Below are positions 34,599 through 42,232 of a stretch of DNA of 53,842 nt, in pieces (positions within the stretch are counted from its first letter, which is position 1; every line of letters starts with the position of its first letter). The translations under genes and the position numbers were made by a program. Origin of the DNA: Sphingomonas sp. (GTDB taxonomy: Bacteria > Pseudomonadota > Alphaproteobacteria > Sphingomonadales > Sphingomonadaceae); the NCBI RefSeq assembly GCF_026460985.1, contig NZ_JAPKNM010000026.1, positions 1-53,842 on the forward strand, read 5' to 3'. Below the pieces are notes generated by a model. The model saw only the letters and a program-made list of their open reading frames with translations. It ran no database searches and was not told the DNA's origin.

Positions 34599-35708
34599 TT
34601 AGTTGGCCTGCTCGTGCCCGCTCCGCCGCCACAGCCCGCGCAGCATCCCGCCCGCCAGCGCGGGCAGGCCCGGCCGCACGAACAGCCAGTCGCGGATCGC
34701 CGGGCCGCGCTCGGCGCCGATCACGCGCTTATAGCCGCTGTCGCCGGCGCCCCAGTCGACCTTCGTCATCCCGTCGGCCACGGCACGAACGAGATTGCGA
34801 TAATAGAGCAATTTGCCCGGCGAGTGCTTGGCGAAGGCCGGATCGTAGCTGTTGGCGATCGCGTACTTCAGCGCGCCGGCATTGAGATCGAACGAGAAGG
34901 CCGCGGGCGTGCCGTCGACGCGCAGCACCGCCGCCCACATCATCGCGGCGATCGCCGGATCGGCCGAAGCCGCGCGCCAGAAGCCGCCATGGCCCTCCGC
35001 GGTGAACTTGGCGTCCGAGCCGTCGGTGCGCGCCGCGATCCAGCTCCTGCGCTCGATCTCGGCCAGCGCGTCGAACGCGTCCTGGTCCCAGTCCGCACCC
35101 GACACGAAGCGCCAGTCGAGCTCGCCATGACCAGCGAGATGCTTCTCGTGGAAGCGGTTCTTCCGGAGCGTCGAGTTGCGCGGCCAGGTACCTTCGGCCT
35201 GGAGCGCGGCGATGTCGAGGAGATAGCTGTCGGCGACGAAGCGGTCGAGCACCGCCCAGCCCTTGGCCCTGGCGGCCGCCCGGAGCAGTTCGAGCCCGGG
35301 ATCGCCGTCATAGACCGGCCCCAGCCGCAGGGCGTTCGCCTCGCGCGCCAGCCGCGCAAGCAATGCCTCGGCCACTTCGACGCCGGCGTCATCGCGCACG
35401 GGAAAGCTGCGGAACGGCCAATAGCATCCTGGCACGCTCGCCAGCCCGAGCCAGCCGGGCCCGGCGCGCACGATCGGCAGCGCCGCCGCAGGCTCGCCTT
35501 CGCGCGTGACGGTCAGCGTCCGCGCGGCACCGCCATAGGCCTGTAGCGCCGCGGCGAACCAGCCATAGCGCAGGAAGCGGTGCGTGGGTGCCGCGCGCGC
35601 AGCCACGGCGTCGATGCTCGCCGCCAGCCCGTCGACACAGTCGGCGGCGAGCGCAGGCGAGAGACGCGTGAACGTATCGAGCGGCATCGGCTTGGTCATC
35701 GCGGCCAT
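34599..35708 (-). CDS. BioF2-like (FemAB/GNAT-fold) acetyltransferase
   Basis: This 369-residue protein has two GNAT-like halves with the BioF2-like acetyltransferase domain in the second half (WPRNSTLRKNRFHEKHLAGHGELDWRFV, AAVLRVDGTPAAFSFDL, SPGKLLYYRNLVRAV, KVDWGAGDSGYKRVIGAE). Such proteins transfer acyl or aminoacyl groups in cell-surface polysaccharide or peptidoglycan pathways; the substrate here is unknown. The start is uncertain: ATGs at 35744, 35708 and 35699 are in frame and none has a clear ribosome site. I prefer 35708 because a palindrome abuts it. No signal peptide is seen. Confidence 0.8.
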   Translation of the reverse strand: MAAMTKPMPLDTFTRLSPALAADCVDGLAASIDAVAARAAPTHRFLRYGWFAAALQAYGGAARTLTVTREGEPAAALPIVRAGPGWLGLASVPGCYWPFRSFPVRDDAGVEVAEALLARLAREANALRLGPVYDGDPGLELLRAAARAKGWAVLDRFVADSYLLDIAALQAEGTWPRNSTLRKNRFHEKHLAGHGELDWRFVSGADWDQDAFDALAEIERRSWIAARTDGSDAKFTAEGHGGFWRAASADPAIAAMMWAAVLRVDGTPAAFSFDLNAGALKYAIANSYDPAFAKHSPGKLLYYRNLVRAVADGMTKVDWGAGDSGYKRVIGAERGPAIRDWLFVRPGLPALAGGMLRGLWRRSGHEQAN

Positions 35709-35709
35709 C

Positions 35710-35728
35710 GTAACCCGCCATGGGTTAC
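35710..35728. promoter_or_regulatory. Perfect palindrome at the start of the acetyltransferase gene
   Basis: GTAACCC-GCCAT-GGGTTAC has perfect 7-bp arms and a 5-base centre. It abuts the preferred start codon at 35708 and lies in the 85-base divergent gap before the DUF2721 start at 35794. It could be an operator serving both genes or a leader hairpin. Confidence 0.5.
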
Positions 35729-35793
35729 CAAGCGGTGAGGGCATGCGCGTAACGACTTCACGCGCGCGCCCAGCCGCGCCATAGTCCGCGGCG

Positions 35794-36255
35794 ATGATAC
35801 CGGGGCCCTATCTCTCCACCGTCGCCGACACGATCCAGAGCGCGATCGCGCCGGTGTTCCTGCTCGCCGGCATCGGCGCCATCCTCAACGTGATGGTCGG
35901 CCGCCTCGCGCGCATCGTCGATCGCGCGCGCGATCTCGAGCAGCTCCATCCCCGCTCGACCGGGATCGAGCATGACCGCCACGTCTGGGAGCTGCGGCTG
36001 ATCGACCGGCGCATCTCGGTGATCAACATGGCGATCTTCCTGTGCGTCGCCAGCGCGCTGGCGACTTGCTTCGTCGTCGCCTTGATGTTCGTCTCGCGGC
36101 TGTTCGGGCTCCATGTCGGCGCAATCGTCGCGGTCGCCTTCGTCGTCTCGATGCTGCTGTTGATGACCGGGCTCGTCTATTTCCTGATCGAGGTGCGCAT
36201 GTCGCTCGGCGCGATCCATGTGCGCGAGGAACTGCTCGAGCGCGATAGCAAATAG
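35794..36255 (+). CDS. DUF2721 membrane protein
   Basis: This 153-residue protein has three likely transmembrane helices and the DUF2721 signature IAPVFLLAGIGAILNVMVGRLARIVDRARDLE near the N-terminus. Charged cytosolic stretches follow the first helix and the last. The family is widespread but uncharacterised. It starts 85 bases from the divergent acetyltransferase and ends one base before the convergent amidase stop at 36257. Confidence 0.88.
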   Translation: MIPGPYLSTVADTIQSAIAPVFLLAGIGAILNVMVGRLARIVDRARDLEQLHPRSTGIEHDRHVWELRLIDRRISVINMAIFLCVASALATCFVVALMFVSRLFGLHVGAIVAVAFVVSMLLLMTGLVYFLIEVRMSLGAIHVREELLERDSK

Positions 36256-36256
36256 C

Positions 36257-37855
36257 CTATCGGGGCTTTTGCGGCCCCAGATCGGCCGCCACCGTCGGCA
36301 GGTAACGCGGTGCCACCCGCGCCTTGCTCGCCTGCTCCCAGGCATAGCCCGCCTTGAGCAGCAGTTCGTCGGCATAAGCCGTCCCGATGAAGGAGAGCCC
36401 CGCGGGCAACCCGTCGACCAGCCCCATCGGCACGGTGAGGTGCGGATAGCCCGAGACCGCCGGCAGCTCGCTCGCCGAAGGGCCGCCGAACTGGTCGCCA
36501 TGCGCGGGATCGCTCAGCCAGGGCGTGCCGTAGGTCGGCGTGACCAGGATCTGCGCGTTCGCCGCCTTGAGCATCGCGTCGATCCCCTCGGCACCCGCCA
36601 GCCGCAGGGATTTCGCCCGCGCGCCGAGATATTCGGCGTCCTTGGTCCCACGCGTCTTCTCGGCCTTGAGGAAGCTCTCCTGCCCGAAGAATTGCATCTC
36701 CACCGCCTTGTTCGCCTCGTTGAAGGCGATGACGTCGGCCAGGGTCCGCACCTTCACCGATGGCGGCGTGGTGGCGAGATAAGCGGCGAGGTCGTCCTTC
36801 AATTCGGTGTAGAGCACTTCGCCCTCGGCATCGCCCAGCCCCTTCAGCTCGGGCAGCTTCACTTCGACCAGGATCGCGCCCGCGGCGCGCAGCTCCTCCA
36901 AGGCCTTGTCGAACCGCGCCGCGAGATCGGCATCCATCTCGGGCTTCCACCAGCCGATCCGCATGCCCTTCAGCGCGCCCGACGAGAGTCCCGCGACATA
37001 GTCCTTGCGGTATTTGTCCGCGCCTCTGGTCGCCGCGTCCTTGGGATCGCTGCCCACCATCGCCGAGAAGAGGGTCGCCACGTCCCTTACGCTGCGCGCC
37101 ATCGGCCCCGGCGTGTCCTGGCTGTGGCTGATCGGCACGACATGGGTGCGGCTGACCAGCCCGAGCGTCGGCTTCAGCCCGACCAGCCCGTTCATCGCCG
37201 AGGGGCAGACCACCGACCCGTCGGTCTCGGTGCCCACCGCCACCGCCGCGAGGCTCGCCGCAACCGCCGCGCCCGATCCGCTCGACGAGCCGCAGGCGCT
37301 GCGATCGAGCGCATAGGGGTTCCTGACCAGCCCGCCGACCGCGCTCCACCCGCTCATGGAATTGTTCGAACGGATGTTCGCCCATTCGCTGAGATTGGTC
37401 TTGCCGAGGATCACTGCGCCCTGCGCGCGGAGCAGGGCCACCACCGGCGCGTCGCGGCCGGTATGGTTGTCGACCAGCGCGAGGCTGCCAGCGGTCGTCG
37501 GCAGCTCCCGCGTGTCGATATTGTCCTTGATCAGCACCGGTATGCCGTCGAGCGGCCCGAGGGTCTTGCCCGCCTTGCGTCGCGCGTCGCTCGCCCGCGC
37601 CTGCGCGAGCGCGTTGGGCGAGACCGCGATCACCGAGCGCAGCGTCGGGCCTCTGCGGTCGATCGCCGCGATCCGGTCGAGATAGGCCTGGGTCAGCCGC
37701 GCGCTGGTCCATTCGCCCGAGGCCATCATCGTCTGGAGCTCGTCGATCGACTTCTCGCCGACGGCTATGCTGGCGGGAGGCAGTTCGCGAAGAACGATGT
37801 CCTGTGCCGCCACGGGCGTGCTCACCAATGCCAGCGCCAGCAACCCGATCCGCAT
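36257..37855 (-). CDS. Secreted amidase-signature family hydrolase
   Basis: This 532-residue amidase has a signal peptide (MRIGLLALALVSTPVAAQ); the start is fixed by GGGGGG upstream, and an earlier ATG would add an implausible 15-residue extension. The Ser-cisSer-Lys triad is recognisable: Lys in IPVLIKDNID, and the serines in ACGSSSGSGAAVAA followed by VAVGTETDGSVVCPSAMNGLVGLKPTLG. The family hydrolyses amide bonds of small molecules or peptides. The periplasmic location suggests peptide or cell-wall amide turnover, but the substrate is unknown. Confidence 0.93.
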   Translation of the reverse strand: MRIGLLALALVSTPVAAQDIVLRELPPASIAVGEKSIDELQTMMASGEWTSARLTQAYLDRIAAIDRRGPTLRSVIAVSPNALAQARASDARRKAGKTLGPLDGIPVLIKDNIDTRELPTTAGSLALVDNHTGRDAPVVALLRAQGAVILGKTNLSEWANIRSNNSMSGWSAVGGLVRNPYALDRSACGSSSGSGAAVAASLAAVAVGTETDGSVVCPSAMNGLVGLKPTLGLVSRTHVVPISHSQDTPGPMARSVRDVATLFSAMVGSDPKDAATRGADKYRKDYVAGLSSGALKGMRIGWWKPEMDADLAARFDKALEELRAAGAILVEVKLPELKGLGDAEGEVLYTELKDDLAAYLATTPPSVKVRTLADVIAFNEANKAVEMQFFGQESFLKAEKTRGTKDAEYLGARAKSLRLAGAEGIDAMLKAANAQILVTPTYGTPWLSDPAHGDQFGGPSASELPAVSGYPHLTVPMGLVDGLPAGLSFIGTAYADELLLKAGYAWEQASKARVAPRYLPTVAADLGPQKPR

Positions 37856-37950
37856 CCGCCGTCCCCCCAAAAGCCAGGTGCACAGCCTAGAGCGCGTCAC
37901 CTCCGCCGGAAAGCCCCGTGAAATGCTGGTCTGGGGGGATCGACATACAA

Positions 37951-38085
37951 ATCCTCCCCCGCCAGGGGGAGGTGGCGCCGAAGGCGTCGGAGGGGGAGGT
38001 AAGCAGTGCCCTCTCCAATTGAGCGCAGTGATTCCGCCCCCTCCGTCACGCTGCGCGTGCCACCTCCCCCTGGCGGGGGAGGATT
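37951..38085. repeat. Palindromic MITE-like repeat upstream of nrdA
   Basis: The two ends are identical inverted copies over 26 bases, beginning ATCCTCCCCCGCCAGGGGGA, and each arm is itself a hairpin. The interior (GCGCCGAAGGCGTCGGAGG, ...GAGCGCAGTG) is the same as in the copy truncated by the window end at 53750-53842. It lies between the amidase start (37855) and the nrdA leader. Confidence 0.88.
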
Positions 38086-38520
38086 GAGAACCCAGCCACT
38101 ACCCCTTGTGTCCCCCGATTCCTCCCCCGGAAAATTTTTTCGGTTCGCGCTGTGTTCTCTTGCCTTTCGGGGACCCGAGGATTGACCATGCGTCGCGGCA
38201 TCGCAGCACCTCCGGCATGTCTGCGAACCGAGTCATTTTAGCGACGAACCGTTGGGTTAAGGGCGGATTAAACCCCTTGTGCCGGGACTCGGTTTGGCAC
38301 AATCTATAGTGGTAGGACTGAGGGGCAGGCTCAACTACTGGTAGAACCGCAACCGCATACCCATATGCGGAACAGGTTCTGTCGTGCCCGGCTGCCGGCG
38401 CGGAGTACGCTTTTTGTTCTCGTGCCGACCGTGTCGATGCTAGTATCGGCGAGCCGCCCCCGAGTCGCACCGAGGCCTCCCGGAAGGAGGCGTGTGCAGA
38501 GTCAAAAGGGGTCGGATGAC
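38086..38520 (+). promoter_or_regulatory. Long nrdA leader with two-tier hairpin
   Basis: No gene is visible in this stretch. It begins AT-rich (38131-38290). Positions 38343-38380 fold as AGAACC / GGTTCT outside and CCGCATA / TATGCGG inside, with symmetric 4-base internal loops (GCAA and AACA) and a CCCA tip. A TTGTGC at 38277 with 17 bases to CAATCT is a weak promoter candidate overlapping the NrdR-type box. I looked for cobalamin-riboswitch motifs and found none, so the fold is unassigned. Confidence 0.5.
38297..38312 (+). promoter_or_regulatory. NrdR-type box upstream of nrdA
   Basis: GCACAATCTATAGTGG matches the NrdR consensus acaCwAtATaTwGtgt at 13 of 16 positions, including C....T.TwG. 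A more degenerate candidate, CTCAACTACTGGTAG, lies with its centre 32 bases downstream, the three-turn spacing typical of paired NrdR boxes. NrdR represses ribonucleotide reductase genes when (d)ATP is high. Confidence 0.65.
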
Positions 38521-40434
38521 ATGGAATTCAGGGACACGGAAAACAGCGTGAACGATACCGTCGCCGAAGCCACGATCGCCGCCGAGACCAAGGCGAAACC
38601 GCGCAAGTCCGCCAAGGACCAGGACACGCGCGCCGTCGCGCCGCAGCTCTACACGCTCGAGGTCGATCACTCGCGCGACGCCCTGCTCACCGAGTTCGGC
38701 AAGGAGACGCTGAAGGACCGCTATCTCCTTCCCGGCGAGACCTATCAGGATCTCTTCGTCCGCGTCGCCTCGGCCTATGCCGACGATGCCGCGCACGCCC
38801 AGCGCATCTACGACTATATCTCGAAGCTGTGGTTCATGCCCGCCACGCCCGTCCTCTCGAACGGCGGCACCGGGCGCGGCCTGCCGATCTCTTGCTTCCT
38901 CAATTCGGTGCCCGACAGCCTGGGCGGCATCGTCGACACGTGGAACGAGAATGTCTGGCTCGCCTCGCGCGGCGGCGGCATCGGCACCTATTGGGGCAAT
39001 GTCCGCGGCATCGGCGAGCCGGTGGGCCTCAACGGCAAGACCAGCGGCATCATCCCCTTCGTCCGCGTGATGGATTCGCTCACCCTCGCCATCTCGCAGG
39101 GGTCGCTGCGCCGCGGCTCGGCCGCCTGCTATCTCGACATCTCGCACCCCGAGATCGAGGAGTTCCTCGAGATCCGCAAACCCTCGGGCGACTTCAACCG
39201 CAAGGCGCTCAACCTCCACCACGGCGTGCTCATCCCCGACGCGTTCATGGAAGCGGTGCGCGACGGCGGCGAATGGACGCTCAAGAGCCCCAAGGACGGC
39301 TCGGAGCGCGGCAAGGTCGATGCGCGCGCATTGTTCCAGAAGCTGGTCGAGACCCGCCTCGCCACCGGCGAGCCGTACATCGTGTTCGCGGATCACGTGA
39401 ACTCGAACATGCCCAAGCATCACCGCGACCTGGGCCTCAAGGTCTCGACCTCGAACCTGTGCTCCGAGATCACCCTGCCCACCGGCAAGGACCATCTCGG
39501 CAACGAGCGCACCGCGGTCTGCTGCCTCTCCTCGCTCAACCTCGAGACCTGGGACGAGTGGAAGGGCGAGAAGGGCTTTATCGAGGACGTGATGCGCTTC
39601 CTCGACAATGTGCTGAGCGACTATATCGAACGCGCCGAGCCCGGCATGGAGAAGGCCGCCTATTCGGCGAGCCGCGAGCGCAGCGTCGGCTTGGGGGTCA
39701 TGGGCTATCACAGCTTCCTCCAGGCGCGCGGCCTCTCGTTCGAGGGCGCGATGGCCAAGTCGTGGAACCTCAAGATGTTCAAGCACATCAAGGCGCAGGT
39801 CGACGAGGCCTCGATGCAGCTCGCGGTCGAGCGCGGGCCGTGCCCCGACGCCGCCGACATGGGCGTGATGGAGCGCTTCAGCTGCAAGATGGCGATCGCG
39901 CCGACCGCGAGCATCTCGATCATCTGCGGCGGCACCAGCGCGTGCATCGAGCCGATCCCGGCCAACATCTACACCCACAAGACGCTGTCGGGCTCCTTCT
40001 CGGTCAAGAACCCCTATCTCGAGAAGCTGCTGATCGAGAAGTCGAAGAACTCGGAAGGCGTGTGGAGCTCGATCCTCGAGCAGGGCGGCTCGGTCCAGCA
40101 TCTCGACTTCCTCAGCCAGGAAGAGAAGGACTGCTACAAGACCAGCTTCGAGATCGACCAGCGCTGGATCCTCGAGCTCGCCGGCGACCGCGCGCCCTAT
40201 ATCGACCAGGCCCAGTCGCTGAACCTGTTCATTCCGGCAGACGTCGAGAAGTGGGACCTGCTGATGCTCCACTTCCGCGCCTGGGAGCTCGGCATCAAGT
40301 CGCTCTATTACCTCCGCTCCAAGTCGGTCCAGCGCGCCGGCTTCGCGGGCGGCGTCGAGGCCGACAACACCCCCGAGCTCAAGCAGATCCAGGTCGAATC
40401 GCGTGATTACGACGAATGTCTGGCGTGCCAGTGA
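38521..40434 (+). CDS. nrdA: Class Ia ribonucleotide reductase, alpha subunit
   Basis: This 637-residue catalytic subunit reduces ribonucleoside diphosphates. Active-site residues are visible: Cys in LPISCFLNSV, the NLCSEITLP motif with radical Cys and Glu, Cys in TAVCCLSSLNL, Tyr-Tyr in SLYYLRS, and the C-terminal reduction pair CLACQ. The start at 38521 has an upstream purine-rich GGGGTCGG and is preferred to the frame opening at 38365, which would translate the leader. The protein lacks the N-terminal ATP-cone of the longer E. coli type, so it should not be switched off by dATP at that site. nrdB follows only after five small genes at 42233. Confidence 0.95.
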   Translation: MEFRDTENSVNDTVAEATIAAETKAKPRKSAKDQDTRAVAPQLYTLEVDHSRDALLTEFGKETLKDRYLLPGETYQDLFVRVASAYADDAAHAQRIYDYISKLWFMPATPVLSNGGTGRGLPISCFLNSVPDSLGGIVDTWNENVWLASRGGGIGTYWGNVRGIGEPVGLNGKTSGIIPFVRVMDSLTLAISQGSLRRGSAACYLDISHPEIEEFLEIRKPSGDFNRKALNLHHGVLIPDAFMEAVRDGGEWTLKSPKDGSERGKVDARALFQKLVETRLATGEPYIVFADHVNSNMPKHHRDLGLKVSTSNLCSEITLPTGKDHLGNERTAVCCLSSLNLETWDEWKGEKGFIEDVMRFLDNVLSDYIERAEPGMEKAAYSASRERSVGLGVMGYHSFLQARGLSFEGAMAKSWNLKMFKHIKAQVDEASMQLAVERGPCPDAADMGVMERFSCKMAIAPTASISIICGGTSACIEPIPANIYTHKTLSGSFSVKNPYLEKLLIEKSKNSEGVWSSILEQGGSVQHLDFLSQEEKDCYKTSFEIDQRWILELAGDRAPYIDQAQSLNLFIPADVEKWDLLMLHFRAWELGIKSLYYLRSKSVQRAGFAGGVEADNTPELKQIQVESRDYDECLACQ

Positions 40435-40467
40435 GGTGGCGAGGGTAGGTCGCCCGGGGTCGCCCAA

Positions 40468-40600
40468 ATCTCCCTCTCCCCCTGTGGGAGAGGAGTGTTG
40501 GGTTGTGCGTGCCCCCGGCACGCACTCAACAGCGCGGGGCGCTGTTGACCCAACACTGGCCCCGCGTGCAAAGCGCGTGGGAAGGGTGAGAGGGAATGAG
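40468..40600. repeat. Structured repeat after nrdA with three-way-junction palindrome
   Basis: Between CTCCCTCTCCCCCTGTGGGAGAGG-type arms lies 40495-40556. The outer stem is GTGTTGGGT / ACCCAACAC, with an inner hairpin GTGCGTGCC-CCC-GGCACGCAC (40505-40525) and a second inner hairpin TCAACAGCGC-GGG-GCGCTGTTGA (40526-40548). All stems are perfect, so the region can fold as a compact three-way junction in RNA or single-stranded DNA. It sits directly after nrdA and overlaps the poorly defined start of the DUF559 gene. Confidence 0.75.
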
Positions 40601-40981
40601 GCGGGCCTGACCAAGCGTCAGTTGCTTCCCGCAACCACCGTATTCCGCTCACGCGAATTGCGCCGTAACGCCGGCCCGGTCGAGAACGTCCTGAAGGCCG
40701 AACTCCGCCGCGGACTGCCGGCAGCGAGATTCCGCCATCAGGTTCCGTTCGGTCCCTACCATGCCGATTTCTGCTCGCACACGGCAAGGCTGATCGTCGA
40801 AGTGGACGACGCGACTCATGCAGACCGCCGCGATCGCGATGCGGCGCGTACCGACTTTCTGAGCGGCGAAGGTTATCGCGTCCTGCGCTTCTGGAACAAC
40901 GATGTGATGAGCAACATCGAAGGCGTGATGGCGGAAATCGCCCGGAATCTGCCGTCGGAGCTGCGGGGGAGTTTCGCGTGA
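40586..40981 (+). CDS. DUF559 nuclease-like protein, start uncertain
   Basis: The domain at 40620-40981 (FRSRELRRNAGPVENVLKAELRRGLPAARFRHQVPFGPYHADF, LIVEVDDATHADRRDRDAARTDFLSGEGYRVLRFWNNDVMSNIEGV) matches DUF559, a small restriction-endonuclease-like fold with the E-x-D catalytic pattern. Members resemble very-short-patch or Vsr-like nucleases but are mostly uncharacterised. The GTG at 40586 is a tentative start because the upstream frame enters the structured repeat. About 131 residues. A host DNA-repair or mobile-element role is possible. Confidence 0.75.
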   Translation: MRGNEAGLTKRQLLPATTVFRSRELRRNAGPVENVLKAELRRGLPAARFRHQVPFGPYHADFCSHTARLIVEVDDATHADRRDRDAARTDFLSGEGYRVLRFWNNDVMSNIEGVMAEIARNLPSELRGSFA

Positions 40982-40985
40982 TACG

Positions 40986-41123
40986 TCCCCCTCACCCTTC
41001 CGCGGCTTCGCCGCTCCCTCCCTCTCCCACAAGGGGAGAGGGAATTGGGACGTCCTACCTCCCTCTCCCCTTGTGGGAGAGGGAAGGGGCCCGCGCCGAA
41101 GGCGTGGGAAGGGTGAGGGGGAC
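40986..41123. repeat. Palindromic repeat with ccctcaccc...gggtgaggg ends
   Basis: CCCCTCACCCTTCC and GGAAGGGTGAGGGG are inverted ends. Inside, CCCTCTCCCACAAGGGGAGAGG-type arms form secondary hairpins. It lies between the DUF559 gene and the minus-strand DUF2171 gene. It shares motifs with the repeat at 40468-40600. Confidence 0.8.
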
Positions 41124-41142
41124 TTCTCGCGTCAAAGCGCGT

Positions 41143-41412
41143 TCAAGCCTGGGATTCCTCCTCCTCGAAGGTCACTGCGACGTCCGCGTTCGCCGAGAGC
41201 CGCACCTGGTCGCCCTCGACATCGGCCACCAGTCCGAGCGAGATGAAATGGTGATGTCCGGCGTGCGAACCCTGGGCGCCCTCGATGTCGGCACCCGAAT
41301 CCTTCTTGGTCAGCTTGATCCGGTCGCCCTCGACATGGTCGACGGTGCCGACATGGACGCCGTCGGCGCCGATCACTTCCATATGTTCCCTGATTGCACT
41401 CGCGTCGGCCAT
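41143..41412 (-). CDS. DUF2171 domain protein
   Basis: This 89-residue acidic cytosolic protein matches DUF2171 (IREHMEVIGADGVHVGTVDHVEGDRIKLTKKDSG, HHHFISLGLVADVEGDQVRLSANA), a PRC-barrel-like small domain. The start MADASAIREH has AAGGAG upstream; the longer frame is unsupported. It has two PRC-type strand halves. The function is unknown and the family often occurs in stress-related contexts. It is antisense to the surrounding nrd genes. Confidence 0.85.
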   Translation of the reverse strand: MADASAIREHMEVIGADGVHVGTVDHVEGDRIKLTKKDSGADIEGAQGSHAGHHHFISLGLVADVEGDQVRLSANADVAVTFEEEESQA

Positions 41413-41480
41413 GGGGTCACTCCTTGCTTCGATCCGGCGGTGCAACGCACGAATGCCGCGAACGATGCAGGAGAGTGGGA

Positions 41481-41807
41481 ATGATCCGGATCCGCAACCT
41501 CGCCGCCCTCGCCGCGCTGATCCTGCTCGCCGCCTGCGCGAAGCAGGTCGCGGCCGGCGTCGCCCCCGGCGCCCCGGGCTTCTTCTGGGGGCTGTGGCAC
41601 GGCTTCATCTTCCCCGTGGCGTGGTTCCTCTCGCTGATCATGCCCGACGTCGCCATCTATGCCGTTCCCAACAATGGCGGCTGGTATGATTTCGGCTATT
41701 TCCTGGGCGTGGTCGTGTTCGGAGTCGGCGCCAATCGCGGCAGGAAGGTCGTCTATCGCGACCGGATCGTCCGCGAGCGGAACACGACGGTGATCGAGCA
41801 CGAATGA
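41481..41807 (+). CDS. Small lipoprotein with membrane segments
   Basis: This 108-residue protein has a signal with lipobox ALILLAAC (Cys at about residue 19), then two hydrophobic segments (FFWGLWHGFIFPVAWFLSLIM and FGYFLGVVVFGVG) and a charged tail (RGRKVVYRDRIVRERN). AGGAGAG precedes the start. It is conserved-hypothetical in character. Its stop overlaps the next start as ATGA. The tail is probably cytosolic or periplasmic; the orientation is not clear. Confidence 0.75.
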   Translation: MIRIRNLAALAALILLAACAKQVAAGVAPGAPGFFWGLWHGFIFPVAWFLSLIMPDVAIYAVPNNGGWYDFGYFLGVVVFGVGANRGRKVVYRDRIVRERNTTVIEHE

Positions 41808-42025
41808 CGCGCAGCCTCGCCTTGATGGCCGGCCTGGCCGGCGCCGCGGGCGCCCTGGGGCTGGCGACGCTGCTGCGCCCGTCGCTCGCCCGCGCCGCGC
41901 TGCGCCTGCCCGACGCCGAGGCGACCGGCTATGCGCTGCGCATCGCCGGGATGATGCTGTTCGCATTGGGCCTGTTCCTCGGCGGCTTCGCGATGGTGTT
42001 CACAATGACAGGCGGTGCGGCATGA
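41804..42025 (+). CDS. Very small two-helix membrane protein
   Basis: This 73-residue protein is composed of a hydrophobic N-terminal helix (LALMAGLAGAAGALGLATLL), a short loop and a second helix (RIAGMMLFALGLFLGGFAMVFTM). It overlaps both neighbours by the ATGA arrangement. No family is recognised. Its place in a coupled run ending at nrdB suggests co-expression with ribonucleotide reductase but not necessarily a common function. Confidence 0.7.
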   Translation: MTRSLALMAGLAGAAGALGLATLLRPSLARAALRLPDAEATGYALRIAGMMLFALGLFLGGFAMVFTMTGGAA

Positions 42026-42228
42026 GCGGCGGTACGGCATTGGCTCTGCTCGGCATGCTCGCGCTCGCCGCGTCGGGCGCCCATATGCGGCTGCAGCCGC
42101 ATATCTATCTCGGCAAGGGTACCGCTCCTGCCACCGATCCGCGCACCGTCCGCTGGTTCGGAACCGTCCTTCTCTTCCTCGGCGCCGCCTCGGCAGCCAT
42201 CATCCTCATCAAGTTCGTCTCGGAGTAA
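42022..42228 (+). CDS. Very small membrane protein immediately upstream of nrdB
   Basis: This 68-residue protein has two hydrophobic stretches (ALALLGMLALAASGAHM and VLLFLGAASAAIILIKFV) around a central segment HIYLGKGTAPATDPRTVRWF. It starts in the stop of the previous gene and ends four bases before the nrdB start, with GGAG inside its last codons serving as the nrdB ribosome site. Unknown function; not recognised as a family. Confidence 0.7.
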   Translation: MSGGTALALLGMLALAASGAHMRLQPHIYLGKGTAPATDPRTVRWFGTVLLFLGAASAAIILIKFVSE

Positions 42229-42232
42229 TCCC

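Noticed and set aside
38365..38520. Earlier start for nrdA
   Set aside because: It would translate the structured leader. The residues do not match known NrdA N-termini, whereas 38521 gives a sensible start.
38086..38520. Adenosylcobalamin riboswitch ahead of nrdA
   Set aside because: No B12-box or other core motif was found in the leader, and the enzyme is class Ia, which does not need cobalamin.
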